From Thiomonas sp. (GTDB lineage: Bacteria > Pseudomonadota > Gammaproteobacteria > Burkholderiales > Burkholderiaceae_C): 5,343 nt of DNA. A model generated the notes under the pieces. That model worked only from the letters and a program-made list of their open reading frames with translations, did not search any database and was not told the DNA's origin. Of this stretch, positions 1-5,343 are shown piece after piece (the stretch's first letter is position 1; every line of letters starts with the position of its first letter). Made by a program: the position numbers and the translations under genes. The stretch spans positions 1 to 5,343 of the forward strand of contig JAQTVS010000227.1 in assembly GCA_028706735.1 (NCBI GenBank), in the 5' to 3' direction.

Positions 1-280
1 CTTCGCCTGCGCTGCCCCCCGAGGGGGCTGGGAACACTTGGGGCGGCCCTGCGTGTTCCCGTTGCCCCCACGCTCCGGCTTCGCCTGCGCTGCCCCCCGA
101 GGGGGCTGGGAACACTTGGGGCGGCCCTGCGTGTTCCCGTTGCCCCCACGCTCCAGCTTCGCCTGCGCTGCCCCCCCGAGGGGGCTGGGAACACTTGGGG
201 CGGCCCGGCGTGTTCCCGTTGCCCCCCACGCTCCGGCTTCGCCTGCGCTGCCCCCCGAGGGGCGGCCCGGCGTGTTCCCG
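1..280. repeat. 78-bp tandem repeat array, hairpin-rich, non-coding
   Basis: Three full copies lie at 1-78, 79-156 and 157-236, and a shortened fourth at 237-280. Copies 1 and 2 differ at a single base (G77 versus A155). Copy 3 is 80 bp because two C runs are each one base longer, and it carries CCCGGC where copies 1 and 2 have CCCTGC. Copy 4 lacks 17 bp internally. Each full copy contains a GCCCCC-CGA-GGGGGC hairpin (14-28 in copy 1) and a perfect GGGAACAC/GTGTTCCC inverted repeat (30-37 with 53-60). The array may continue left of the window. The period is 26 codons, so open frames run through it, but they only read out the repeat and shift frame at the C-run changes, so I call no gene here. 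From memory, similar C-rich/G-rich intergenic elements are common in Burkholderiales. Confidence 0.93.
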
Positions 281-282
281 GG
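266..282 (-). terminator. possible 3' hairpin of the hemL transcript
   Basis: CCCGG (266-270) and CCGGG (278-282) can pair across a 7-nt loop. In the minus-strand transcript this stem begins 6 nt after the hemL stop codon. A second GC-only stem (GCCCC/GGGGC, around 250-263) follows directly. There is no T-tract, so this is not a textbook intrinsic terminator. It could be a transcript-end stabiliser or simply the edge of the repeat array. Confidence 0.3.
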
Positions 283-288
283 TGCGTT

Positions 289-1578
289 TCAGCGCCTGGC
301 GAGTTCCGCAAACGCGCCGTCGGCGGCCTGCAGGGTGGCGGCTATCACCGCGTCGTCGTGCGCGGCGGAGACGAAACCTGCTTCGTACATGCTGGGCGCC
401 AGGTACACGCCGCGGTTCAGCATGGCGTGGAAGAAGCGCTTGAACACCTCGACGTCGGCAGTCGCCATATCGGGATAGTTGCGCGGCAGGTCGGCTGAGA
501 AATAGAAGCCGAACATGCCGCCTTCGCTGTCGGTGCGGAAAGTCACGCCGTGCCGGGCCGCCGCGGCGTCCAGGCCGCGCATCAGCGTTTGCGTCGCGGC
601 GCTGAGTCGCTGATAAAAACCGGGTTGCTGGATCAGGCGCAGCTGCGCCATGCCCGCGGCCACGGCCACCGGGTTGCCGGACAGGGTGCCGGCCTGATAG
701 ACCGCGCCCAGCGGCGAGAGCTTGTGCATCACATCGGCGCGGCCGCCAAACGCCGCCAGCGGCATGCCGCCGCCGATCACCTTGCCCATCACCACGAGGT
801 CAGGCCGGATGCCGTACACCTGCTGCGCACCGCCCAGCGCGACGCGAAAACCGGTCATCACCTCGTCCCACACCAGCAGCGCGCCATGCTCGGTGCAGAG
901 CTCGCGCAGGCGCTGATGCCAGGCCGAAGCGCCTCGGATGAAATTCATATTGCCGGCGATGGGTTCCACCATCACGCAGGCAATTTCGTGTCCCTGCCGG
1001 GCAAACAATTCCTCGATCTGGGCGATGTTGTTGAACTCCAGCACCAGCGTGTGCTTGGCCAGATCGGCAGGCACCCCGGCGGAGCTGGGATTGCCAAAGG
1101 TCAGCAAGCCCGAGCCGGCCTTGACCAGCAGACTGTCTGCATGGCCGTGATAACAGCCCTCGAACTTGACAATGGCGTCTCGCCCGGTAAAGCCCCGCGC
1201 CAGACGGATGGCGCTCATGCCGGCCTCGGTGCCGCTGGACACCAGCCGCACCATTTCCGCCGCGGGCATGAGCTTGCAGATGGCTTCGGCCATGTCGATC
1301 TCGTCGGCGGTGGGCGCGCCGAAGCTCAGCGAGCGGGTGGCGGCGCGCTGCACCGCCTCGACGACCTCAGGGTGGGCGTGCCCGGCAATCATCGGCCCCC
1401 AGGAGCCGATGTAGTCGATGAAGCGCGCGCCTTCGGCGTCGATCATGTAGGGGCCTTCGGCACGGTCGATGAAGCGCGGCACGCCGCCGACCTGGCGGAA
1501 TGCGCGCACCGGCGAGTTGACCCCGCCGGGAATGATGCGCTGGGCGCGATCGAAGAGTTGCTGGTTAGTGGCGGACAT
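289..1578 (-). CDS. hemL: glutamate-1-semialdehyde 2,1-aminomutase (HemL)
   Basis: A cytosolic PLP enzyme that converts glutamate-1-semialdehyde to 5-aminolevulinate, the last step of the C5 route into heme and other tetrapyrroles. The 429-residue product has the family's usual length. Visible motifs are VNSPVRAF near residue 20, the PLP-phosphate region [16 protein letters not shown] from about 114, CYHGHAD near 142, DEVMTGFR with the cofactor Asp at about 238, GKVIGGGMP with the Schiff-base Lys at about 266 (E. coli K265), and GTLSGNP near 297. I chose the ATG at 1578 because a GAGAG Shine-Dalgarno lies 5 nt upstream. The frame could open at a TTG at 1590, but that would overlap the Shine-Dalgarno. 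The gene lies 75 nt downstream of the ThiD-like gene on the same strand, suggesting an operon. One oddity is Gly where E. coli has Thr in GTEAT. The identification is secure. Confidence 0.97.
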   Translation of the reverse strand: MSATNQQLFDRAQRIIPGGVNSPVRAFRQVGGVPRFIDRAEGPYMIDAEGARFIDYIGSWGPMIAGHAHPEVVEAVQRAATRSLSFGAPTADEIDMAEAICKLMPAAEMVRLVSSGTEAGMSAIRLARGFTGRDAIVKFEGCYHGHADSLLVKAGSGLLTFGNPSSAGVPADLAKHTLVLEFNNIAQIEELFARQGHEIACVMVEPIAGNMNFIRGASAWHQRLRELCTEHGALLVWDEVMTGFRVALGGAQQVYGIRPDLVVMGKVIGGGMPLAAFGGRADVMHKLSPLGAVYQAGTLSGNPVAVAAGMAQLRLIQQPGFYQRLSAATQTLMRGLDAAAARHGVTFRTDSEGGMFGFYFSADLPRNYPDMATADVEVFKRFFHAMLNRGVYLAPSMYEAGFVSAAHDDAVIAATLQAADGAFAELARR

Positions 1579-1583
1579 CGTGG

Positions 1584-1588
1584 CTCTC
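1584..1588 (-). promoter_or_regulatory. hemL ribosome binding site
   Basis: GAGAG on the minus strand sits 5 nt before the ATG at 1578. It overlaps the codons that would follow the alternative TTG start at 1590, so it favours the ATG. Confidence 0.6.
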
Positions 1589-1595
1589 AAATGGA

Positions 1596-1620
1596 CATCG
1601 CCCCGGCAGGCAGGGCGATG
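1596..1620 (-). promoter_or_regulatory. inverted repeat in the thiD-hemL spacer
   Basis: CATCGCCC (1596-1603) and GGGCGATG (1613-1620) are perfect 8-bp arms around a 9-nt loop, 18 nt ahead of the hemL start codon. A weaker TCTGT/ACAGA stem (1626-1641) lies between it and the thiD stop. No T-run follows, so complete termination is unlikely. Attenuation, RNA processing between the two genes, or a protein binding site are all possible. The pairing is seen directly; the role is inferred. Confidence 0.55.
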
Positions 1621-1653
1621 CGGGGTCTGTGCGGCGACAGATTTAGGCGGACA

Positions 1654-2520
1654 TCATTGCAAGGTCGGCGTTCCCGGTTCGCCCGGAATCTCATCATCGT
1701 CTTCGGTCGGCTGCGCCCAGAAAAACCGATCCGGGATGACCTGCCCCATGCCGGGGCGGTAGCCGAAGTCCAGGCAGTGATCGAGGTATTCGATGGCCTC
1801 ATGCACGGCCTGATCGAGCTTGGCGCCGTTGGCCAGAATGGCGGTGAGCACCGCCGAGAGCGTGTCCCCTGCGCCGGTAAAACCGGCTTCAAACAGCTCG
1901 AAGCTTTCTCGCAGCAGCACGCGGCGCGGGCTCATCAGCACGTTCTCCACCTTGCCTTCGGCGGCCAGCATGCCGGTGACGAGCAGGTATTGCACGCCGA
2001 GTTGCTGCGCCTTGTGCATCAGGGCCTCCAGCGTCGGCGGGGTTTCGCCGTCCCACTCGGGCAGCAGCAACTGCGTGAGCGCGCTCTGGTTGCCGGTCAG
2101 CACACGGGTTTGCGGCAAGATGAGGTCTTGCATGGCCTTGATGTAGTCGTCGGCCTGCGCCTCGTCGAGCACATGGAAGTTGCTCGCGTAGGTGACGAGC
2201 GGCACCTGGCTGTAGTCAGCCAGCAGTTCGGCCACGGCGTTCACCACGTCGACCGTCCCGAGAAAACCCACCTTCCAGGCGGAAATCTCGACATCTTCGA
2301 GCACCGCGCGGGCCTGCTCCACCACGGCATCCGCTTCGATTTCAATGGTGTCGAAAATTTCCGCGGTGTCGCGCACCCACAGCGCGGTGGTGACCGGCAG
2401 GGGATGGCAGCCGACGGCGGAGCACGATGCCAGATCGGCGGCCAGCCCGGCGCTGCCGCTGGGATCGGCCGCGTTGAAGAACATCACGGCGGGAGGGGAT
2501 TCAGTGGATTCATTCATCAT
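1654..2520 (-). CDS. thiD: ThiD-type hydroxymethylpyrimidine/phosphomethylpyrimidine kinase (divergent)
   Basis: A PfkB/ribokinase-fold kinase of the ThiD family. Classical ThiD phosphorylates hydroxymethylpyrimidine twice for thiamine synthesis in the cytosol. From the ATG at 2520 the product has 288 residues (E. coli ThiD 266). Visible are NAADPSGSAGLAADL with Asp at about 19, KVGFLG near 83, LLVTG near 179, GAGDTLSA with the PfkB catalytic Asp at about 219, and a C-terminal RPGMGQVIPDRFFWA near 255, which I associate with betaproteobacterial ThiD. Three sites depart from E. coli: Gln of AQNT is Arg (about 50), DTVM is replaced by TYASN (about 110), and Cys of GTGCTL is Asp. Substrate is therefore less certain than fold. 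The start is also uncertain: a GTG at 2565 has AAGGA 5 nt upstream, and an ATG lies at 2571, but homology begins only near 2490. The stop TGA overlaps an ATG (TGATG) that opens a three-codon frame. It probably heads an operon with hemL. Confidence 0.85.
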   Translation of the reverse strand: MMNESTESPPAVMFFNAADPSGSAGLAADLASCSAVGCHPLPVTTALWVRDTAEIFDTIEIEADAVVEQARAVLEDVEISAWKVGFLGTVDVVNAVAELLADYSQVPLVTYASNFHVLDEAQADDYIKAMQDLILPQTRVLTGNQSALTQLLLPEWDGETPPTLEALMHKAQQLGVQYLLVTGMLAAEGKVENVLMSPRRVLLRESFELFEAGFTGAGDTLSAVLTAILANGAKLDQAVHEAIEYLDHCLDFGYRPGMGQVIPDRFFWAQPTEDDDEIPGEPGTPTLQ

Positions 2521-2674
2521 GCGGGCATAGTAGTGCGACTGCAGCACGGCGCAAGCGTCGCGCACCGGCATCCTTGATCTGTGACAGGGTGTTGTTCCCG
2601 GGGCATTGCCTGTGGGTCAAAATGCAACAGCGGCTCATAGAATCGTTGAATCTTCACTCCGACCCCGATACGCT
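2521..2674. promoter_or_regulatory. divergent intergenic region between thiD-like gene and rubredoxin
   Basis: Both outward transcription units must start here or nearby. On the plus strand, TAGAAT (2638-2643) fits a -10 box at five of six positions, but the sequence 16 nt upstream (GTCAAA) is a poor -35. On the minus strand, TTGACC (2620-2615) is a good -35 match, without a convincing -10 at 16-18 nt. If the ThiD frame starts at 2565 or 2571, part of this region is coding. The region is placed by gene orientation; the individual boxes are weak. Confidence 0.35.
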
Positions 2675-2854
2675 GTGGACAAACTAGAACTTAACAATTG
2701 GATGTGCCTGATTTGCGGCTTCATTTACTCTGAAGCCGAGGGCCATCCAGATAGCGGCATCGCACCAGGAACACGCTGGGCTGACGTTCCAATGAACTGG
2801 ACCTGCCCAGAGTGCGGTGCGCGCAAAGAAGATTTTGAGATGGTGCCGGTTTAA
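2675..2854 (+). CDS. rubA: rubredoxin
   Basis: A small cytosolic one-electron carrier with a single iron held by four cysteines. The 59-residue product is one complete rubredoxin domain. CLICG supplies Cys11 and Cys14, CPECG supplies Cys44 and Cys47, and the aromatic positions (Trp9, Tyr18, Trp35, Trp42) and the GIAPGTRWADVPMNWTCPECG core are typical. I start it at the GTG at 2675, because the next ATG (2702) begins at the residue just before the first cysteine and would be too short. No Shine-Dalgarno is visible before this GTG. The open frame extends back to a TTG at 2606, but that stretch does not resemble rubredoxin. It lies 79 nt upstream of pilG on the same strand. Its redox partner cannot be told from the window. 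The symbol follows common usage for the family. Confidence 0.93.
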   Translation: MDKLELNNWMCLICGFIYSEAEGHPDSGIAPGTRWADVPMNWTCPECGARKEDFEMVPV

Positions 2855-2871
2855 TCGGGAACGGCAAGTCA

Positions 2872-2915
2872 TCACTTCAGTTTCAACACGGCTTCACTTC
2901 GGTTTCACTTCTCCA
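2872..2915 (+). repeat. four 11-bp phased repeats in the pilG leader
   Basis: The 11-mers begin at 2872, 2883, 2894 and 2905, and each starts with TCA. The first and third extend to 14 bp with one mismatch (TCACTTCAGTTTCA and TCACTTCGGTTTCA), 22 bp apart. TCACTTC recurs at 2905, while the second unit is degenerate. The block lies in the non-coding gap after the rubredoxin stop and ends 7 nt before the pilG Shine-Dalgarno. Spacing of about one helical turn would suit repeated protein binding, but this is inference. Confidence 0.6.
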
Positions 2916-2922
2916 CCTTTGC

Positions 2923-2928
2923 AAAGGA
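2923..2928 (+). promoter_or_regulatory. pilG ribosome binding site
   Basis: AAAGGA ends 5 nt before the ATG at 2934. It overlaps the other candidate ATG at 2928, which is therefore unlikely to be the start. Confidence 0.75.
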
Positions 2929-2933
2929 TGTGC

Positions 2934-3332
2934 ATGGTTGCGCCTACCAGCCCATTCAAAGTGTTGGTCATCGATGACAGCAACACCATCCGCCGCAGCG
3001 CCGAGATTTTTCTCAAGCAGGCGGGTTACGAGGTGCTGCTCGCAGACGATGGTTTCGACGCCTTGTCCAAAGTCAACGATCACCATCCCGACCTGATCTT
3101 CTGCGACATCCTGATGCCCCGCCTCGACGGTTACCAGACCGTTGCGGTCATCCGCCGCAGCGGCAAGTTCGCTCCGACTCCCATCGTCATGCTCTCGAGC
3201 AAGGACGGCGTGTTCGACAAGGCGCGCGGCCGCATGGTGGGCGCGCAAGACTATCTGACCAAGCCCTTCACCAAAGATCAGTTGCTCGACGCGGTCAAGC
3301 GCCACCTGAACGTCGCGCTGCCGAGCATCTGA
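2934..3332 (+). CDS. pilG: type IV pilus response regulator PilG
   Basis: A stand-alone CheY-like receiver of the Pil-Chp chemosensory system. In Pseudomonas aeruginosa PilG is phosphorylated by ChpA and promotes pilus extension and twitching. The 132-residue product is a single receiver domain with no output domain. It shows the acidic pair Asp14-Asp15, phosphoacceptor Asp58 (FCDILMPRLDGYQT), Ser88 in MLSSKDGVFDKARGR, Tyr107 and Lys110 in YLTKPF. The stretches MPRLDGYQT and MLSSKDG.FDKA.GR match P. aeruginosa PilG closely and distinguish it from generic CheY. The start at 2934 is fixed by its Shine-Dalgarno. pilH follows after 22 nt, consistent with one transcript. Confidence 0.95.
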   Translation: MVAPTSPFKVLVIDDSNTIRRSAEIFLKQAGYEVLLADDGFDALSKVNDHHPDLIFCDILMPRLDGYQTVAVIRRSGKFAPTPIVMLSSKDGVFDKARGRMVGAQDYLTKPFTKDQLLDAVKRHLNVALPSI

Positions 3333-3354
3333 CCCAATCTCTTTTCTGACAGCC

Positions 3355-3720
3355 ATGCCAGTTCACAACATTCTCATCGTCGACGACTCCAAGACCGAGC
3401 TCTACTTCCTGTCCGATCTGCTCACCAAGCACGGCTATGCCGTGAACACGGCGGAAAACGGGGAGCAGGCGCTGGCCCTGCTGGCCGCCACCAAACCCGA
3501 TCTCATTCTGATGGACGTGGTCATGCCGGGGCAGAACGGTTTCCAGCTCACGCGGCAGATCACCCGCGATCCGGCCCTCTCCGGCATTCCGGTCATCATG
3601 TGCACCAGCAAAAGACTTGAGACCGACAAGGTCTGGGCCATGCGCCAGGGCGCATCGGACTATGTCATCAAGCCGGTCAACGCCACCGAACTGCTCGAAA
3701 AAATCCGCGCCATCGCCTGA
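3355..3720 (+). CDS. pilH: type IV pilus response regulator PilH
   Basis: The second CheY-like regulator of the Pil-Chp system. In P. aeruginosa it acts with, and partly against, PilG, favouring retraction or draining phosphate from the kinase. The 121-residue product is a single receiver: Asp10-Asp11, phosphoacceptor Asp54 (LMDVVMPGQNGFQLTRQ), Thr84, Tyr103 and Lys106 (YVIKPV). The segments MPG.NGFQ.TRQ.T.D and ETDKVW..RQGA.DY are characteristic of PilH and separate it from PilG. The start is the ATG at 3355, five residues before the first beta strand. The Shine-Dalgarno is weak, so translation may depend on coupling to pilG. Confidence 0.95.
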   Translation: MPVHNILIVDDSKTELYFLSDLLTKHGYAVNTAENGEQALALLAATKPDLILMDVVMPGQNGFQLTRQITRDPALSGIPVIMCTSKRLETDKVWAMRQGASDYVIKPVNATELLEKIRAIA

Positions 3721-3765
3721 CGCGGCGCGCTGCCTGGCTCCTCCAAAATCCCGCCCACCGCACCC

Positions 3766-4290
3766 ATGTCCAGAGCCTCGCTCCGCGAATTCCAGACCCA
3801 CCTCGCGCAACGCCTGAACGCGGCGCAAAGCGGGCAGTCGCCGTCCCGCTGGCTGGCGGTGATGGCAGGCCAGCAGCGTTTGCTGCTCCCGCTGGAGTTT
3901 TCTGGAGAGATCTCCCCGATGCAGCATTGCGCGCCACTGCCGCATGCGCGCCCCTGGTTTCTTGGCCTCGTCAGCCTGCGCGGACAGGTCTGCGGCGTGG
4001 TGCATCTAGGCCGGTTCATTGAACCTGGAGCCAGCGGCAGTTCTGCGGCGCCCACTCCGCAAGCGCGCCTGATCCAGTTCGCTGCGGCCCTGGATCTGAA
4101 CACCGCCTTGCTGGTCGATCAGCTCGTCGGCCTGCGCAATCCGGATCAACTGCGAATCGACCACAGCATCAGCAGCGATCTGACCCACACTTGGCTGGGC
4201 GCTGCGTTCCGCGACGATGACCAGAATCTCTGGCGCGAAGTGGACCTGCTGGCCCTGGCTGAAAACGAACAATTCCTGAACGTCGTCTGA
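3766..4290 (+). CDS. pilI: CheW-like adaptor PilI
   Basis: The CheW-type scaffold protein that couples the PilJ receptor to the ChpA/PilL kinase at the cell pole (role known from P. aeruginosa). The 174-residue product is mostly one CheW domain. The hallmark GLVSLRGQVCGVVHLGRF lies near residues 67-84, LLVDQLVGLRNPDQL near 115-129, and a closing helix and strand with WREVDLLALAENEQFLNV at the C-terminus. There is no signal peptide or membrane segment. It lies 45 nt after pilH, with no clear Shine-Dalgarno. Sequence similarity to other CheW proteins is modest, so the assignment to PilI rests partly on gene order. Confidence 0.92.
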   Translation: MSRASLREFQTHLAQRLNAAQSGQSPSRWLAVMAGQQRLLLPLEFSGEISPMQHCAPLPHARPWFLGLVSLRGQVCGVVHLGRFIEPGASGSSAAPTPQARLIQFAAALDLNTALLVDQLVGLRNPDQLRIDHSISSDLTHTWLGAAFRDDDQNLWREVDLLALAENEQFLNVV

Positions 4291-4378
4291 GTTGATCGGC
4301 CGACATAATTTGCACTGCAGCATTTCCCGATAAGCCCACAGCACGCCGGATTTATCTTCAACGCCTTTTACGTCTTAC

Positions 4379-4382
4379 GGAG
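4379..4382 (+). promoter_or_regulatory. pilJ ribosome binding site
   Basis: GGAG lies 5 nt ahead of the ATG at 4388 and supports that start for the gene that runs off the window. The rest of the 97-nt pilI-pilJ gap contains an 8-bp palindrome (TCGGCCGA, 4296-4303) and nothing clearer. Confidence 0.7.
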
Positions 4383-4387
4383 CGGTC

Positions 4388-5343
4388 ATGTCCTTACTCT
4401 CGTCCCTGTTCGGAACGAAAAACAAAGAATCTCAAACCGACACCGAAATCGCCCCCACGGGGTATGGCCGGTCGGGACAGGAAACCCTGCAGATCGACTT
4501 CAGCATCAACGACCCCGCCAATGCGCTGCAACAAGCGCAAGGCAACAGGCCGCTGATCCTGCGCCTGCCCATGATCAGCCGCATGCTGCTGGCGCAGCAG
4601 CAGCGTTTTTTCGGCATGCTGCTCATCATCTCGCTAGTGCTGCTTGGCCTGACCCTCATTGTGGTGCTGCGCGGAACGTCCGACTCGGCCCAACTCCTGG
4701 AATCTTCAGGCGGAGCCCTCACCCAGTCCCAACGGCTGGCGCGGTCGATGAACGCGGCCTTGCTCGGCAATCCGGACGCCTTCGCCACCGTGCGCTCCAG
4801 CGTCGACGCCCTCAAATCCGAGACGAATGTTCTCCTGCAAACCGCGCCGCCGTCTGGCGCTCAGGCTCTGCTCGCGAAGATCAAAACGGAAACAGACACC
4901 AGCCTGAAAAATGCGGATCTGCTGCTCAAACAGGAAAGGGTTCTGACCACCACAGCGCAGCAGCTCAACGACATCAACCACCAGACCGACGCCCTGCTCG
5001 ACAGCGCGCAAACCCTGACCTCGCTGTTGCTGCAGCAAAAGTCCTCGTCGAGCAATATCAACGCGGCCAGCCAGCTCACCATGCTGACGCAGCGCATCGA
5101 TAAGTCGGCCAATGCGTTCCTATCGTTCCAAGGCGTGCGTCCCGAAGCAGTGTTTACGCTGGGCAAGGACTTGAGCACGTTCAATGAACTGAGCAAAGGT
5201 CTGCTGAATGGCAATGCCGACCTGCAACTCACCGCCCTGTCCGACCCGCAGGCGCGCCAGCAATTGCAAAGCCTGATCCAAACCTACGGCAAGACCGAGG
5301 CCGCCGCCCGCACCCTGCTGGCCAATCTGCCGGGGCTGGCCTC
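4388..5343 (+). CDS. pilJ: twitching motility chemoreceptor PilJ, N-terminal part (cut by window end)
   Basis: The methyl-accepting chemoreceptor of the Pil-Chp system, an inner-membrane protein that reports pilus-related signals to the kinase. 318 codons are visible, with no stop before the edge. Residues 1-72 are a hydrophilic cytoplasmic N-terminus. About 74-95 (FFGMLLIISLVLLGLTLIVVL) is a transmembrane helix. The periplasmic part then shows two PilJ-type repeats: one with SQRLARSMNAALLGNPDAF near 113-132 and one with QLTMLTQRIDKSANAFL near 229-245, followed by LGKDLSTFNELSKGLLNGN. The second transmembrane helix, HAMP and signalling domains would follow outside the window. The start ATG has a good Shine-Dalgarno. 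Position after pilGHI and the paired TQR/SQR motifs make the call firm. Confidence 0.94.
   Translation, partial: MSLLSSLFGTKNKESQTDTEIAPTGYGRSGQETLQIDFSINDPANALQQAQGNRPLILRLPMISRMLLAQQQRFFGMLLIISLVLLGLTLIVVLRGTSDSAQLLESSGGALTQSQRLARSMNAALLGNPDAFATVRSSVDALKSETNVLLQTAPPSGAQALLAKIKTETDTSLKNADLLLKQERVLTTTAQQLNDINHQTDALLDSAQTLTSLLLQQKSSSSNINAASQLTMLTQRIDKSANAFLSFQGVRPEAVFTLGKDLSTFNELSKGLLNGNADLQLTALSDPQARQQLQSLIQTYGKTEAAARTLLANLPGLA

Noticed and set aside
1..280. A CRISPR array
   Set aside because: The whole 78-bp unit is repeated with no unique spacers, so it is a plain tandem repeat.
38..478. An open frame encoding a 26-residue repeating peptide over the tandem array
   Set aside because: The repetition is only the 78-bp DNA period read in triplets. 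The frame changes at the C-run differences in copy 3, and the tail runs antisense into the hemL 3' end.
550..2577. A 675-codon open frame on the plus strand, antisense to hemL and thiD
   Set aside because: It spans two well-supported genes and their spacer. Its translation is rich in His, Gly, Arg and Gln with no recognisable domain, as expected for an antisense frame in GC-rich DNA.
2606..2674. N-terminal extension of rubredoxin from a TTG at 2606
   Set aside because: The extra 23 residues do not resemble rubredoxin, and the region is where a promoter for the gene would be expected.
3295..4005. A 236-codon minus-strand frame opposite pilH and pilI
   Set aside because: It is antisense to conserved pil genes and resembles no known protein. 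Similar minus-strand frames opposite pilJ (4432-5232) were rejected for the same reason.
4291..4387. A promoter for pilJ using CATAAT (4304-4309) as a -10 box
   Set aside because: No -35-like hexamer lies 16-18 nt upstream, and the gene order suggests transcription continuing from pilG.

Overview
The window looks like a chromosomal housekeeping region of a GC-rich betaproteobacterium, probably Burkholderiales. Protein similarity and the neighbourhood hemL – thiD-like – rubredoxin – pilGHIJ point there. A Thiomonas-like or Comamonadaceae-like host is my best guess, from memory of these families and not from any search.

Layout. Positions 1-280 hold a non-coding tandem repeat of about 78 bp (three full copies and one internally deleted copy), lying just past the 3' end of hemL. 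Positions 289-1578 (minus) encode glutamate-1-semialdehyde aminomutase, HemL. A 75-nt spacer with a strong inverted repeat separates it from a ThiD-type PfkB kinase upstream on the same strand (1654-2520). The two minus-strand genes are probably co-transcribed, thiD first.

A divergent intergenic region (2521-2674) separates them from a plus-strand run: a 59-residue rubredoxin (2675-2854), pilG (2934-3332), pilH (3355-3720), pilI (3766-4290) and the start of pilJ (4388 to the window end, open). pilGHIJ is the front of the Pil-Chp chemosensory system controlling type IV pilus twitching motility. PilJ is the membrane receptor, PilI the CheW-like adaptor, and PilG and PilH are single-domain CheY-like response regulators. 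The histidine kinase (ChpA/PilL) would be expected further downstream, outside the window.

I see no mobile element, tRNA, rRNA or CRISPR array, and no convincing undescribed system. The points most worth a second look are: the hairpin-rich 78-bp array with mutually exclusive foldings; a thiD-hemL spacer holding a perfect 8-bp-arm hairpin and two tiny reading frames that begin like hemL; an 11-bp phased repeat directly upstream of pilG; and a ThiD-like kinase whose substrate-site motifs depart from classical ThiD.
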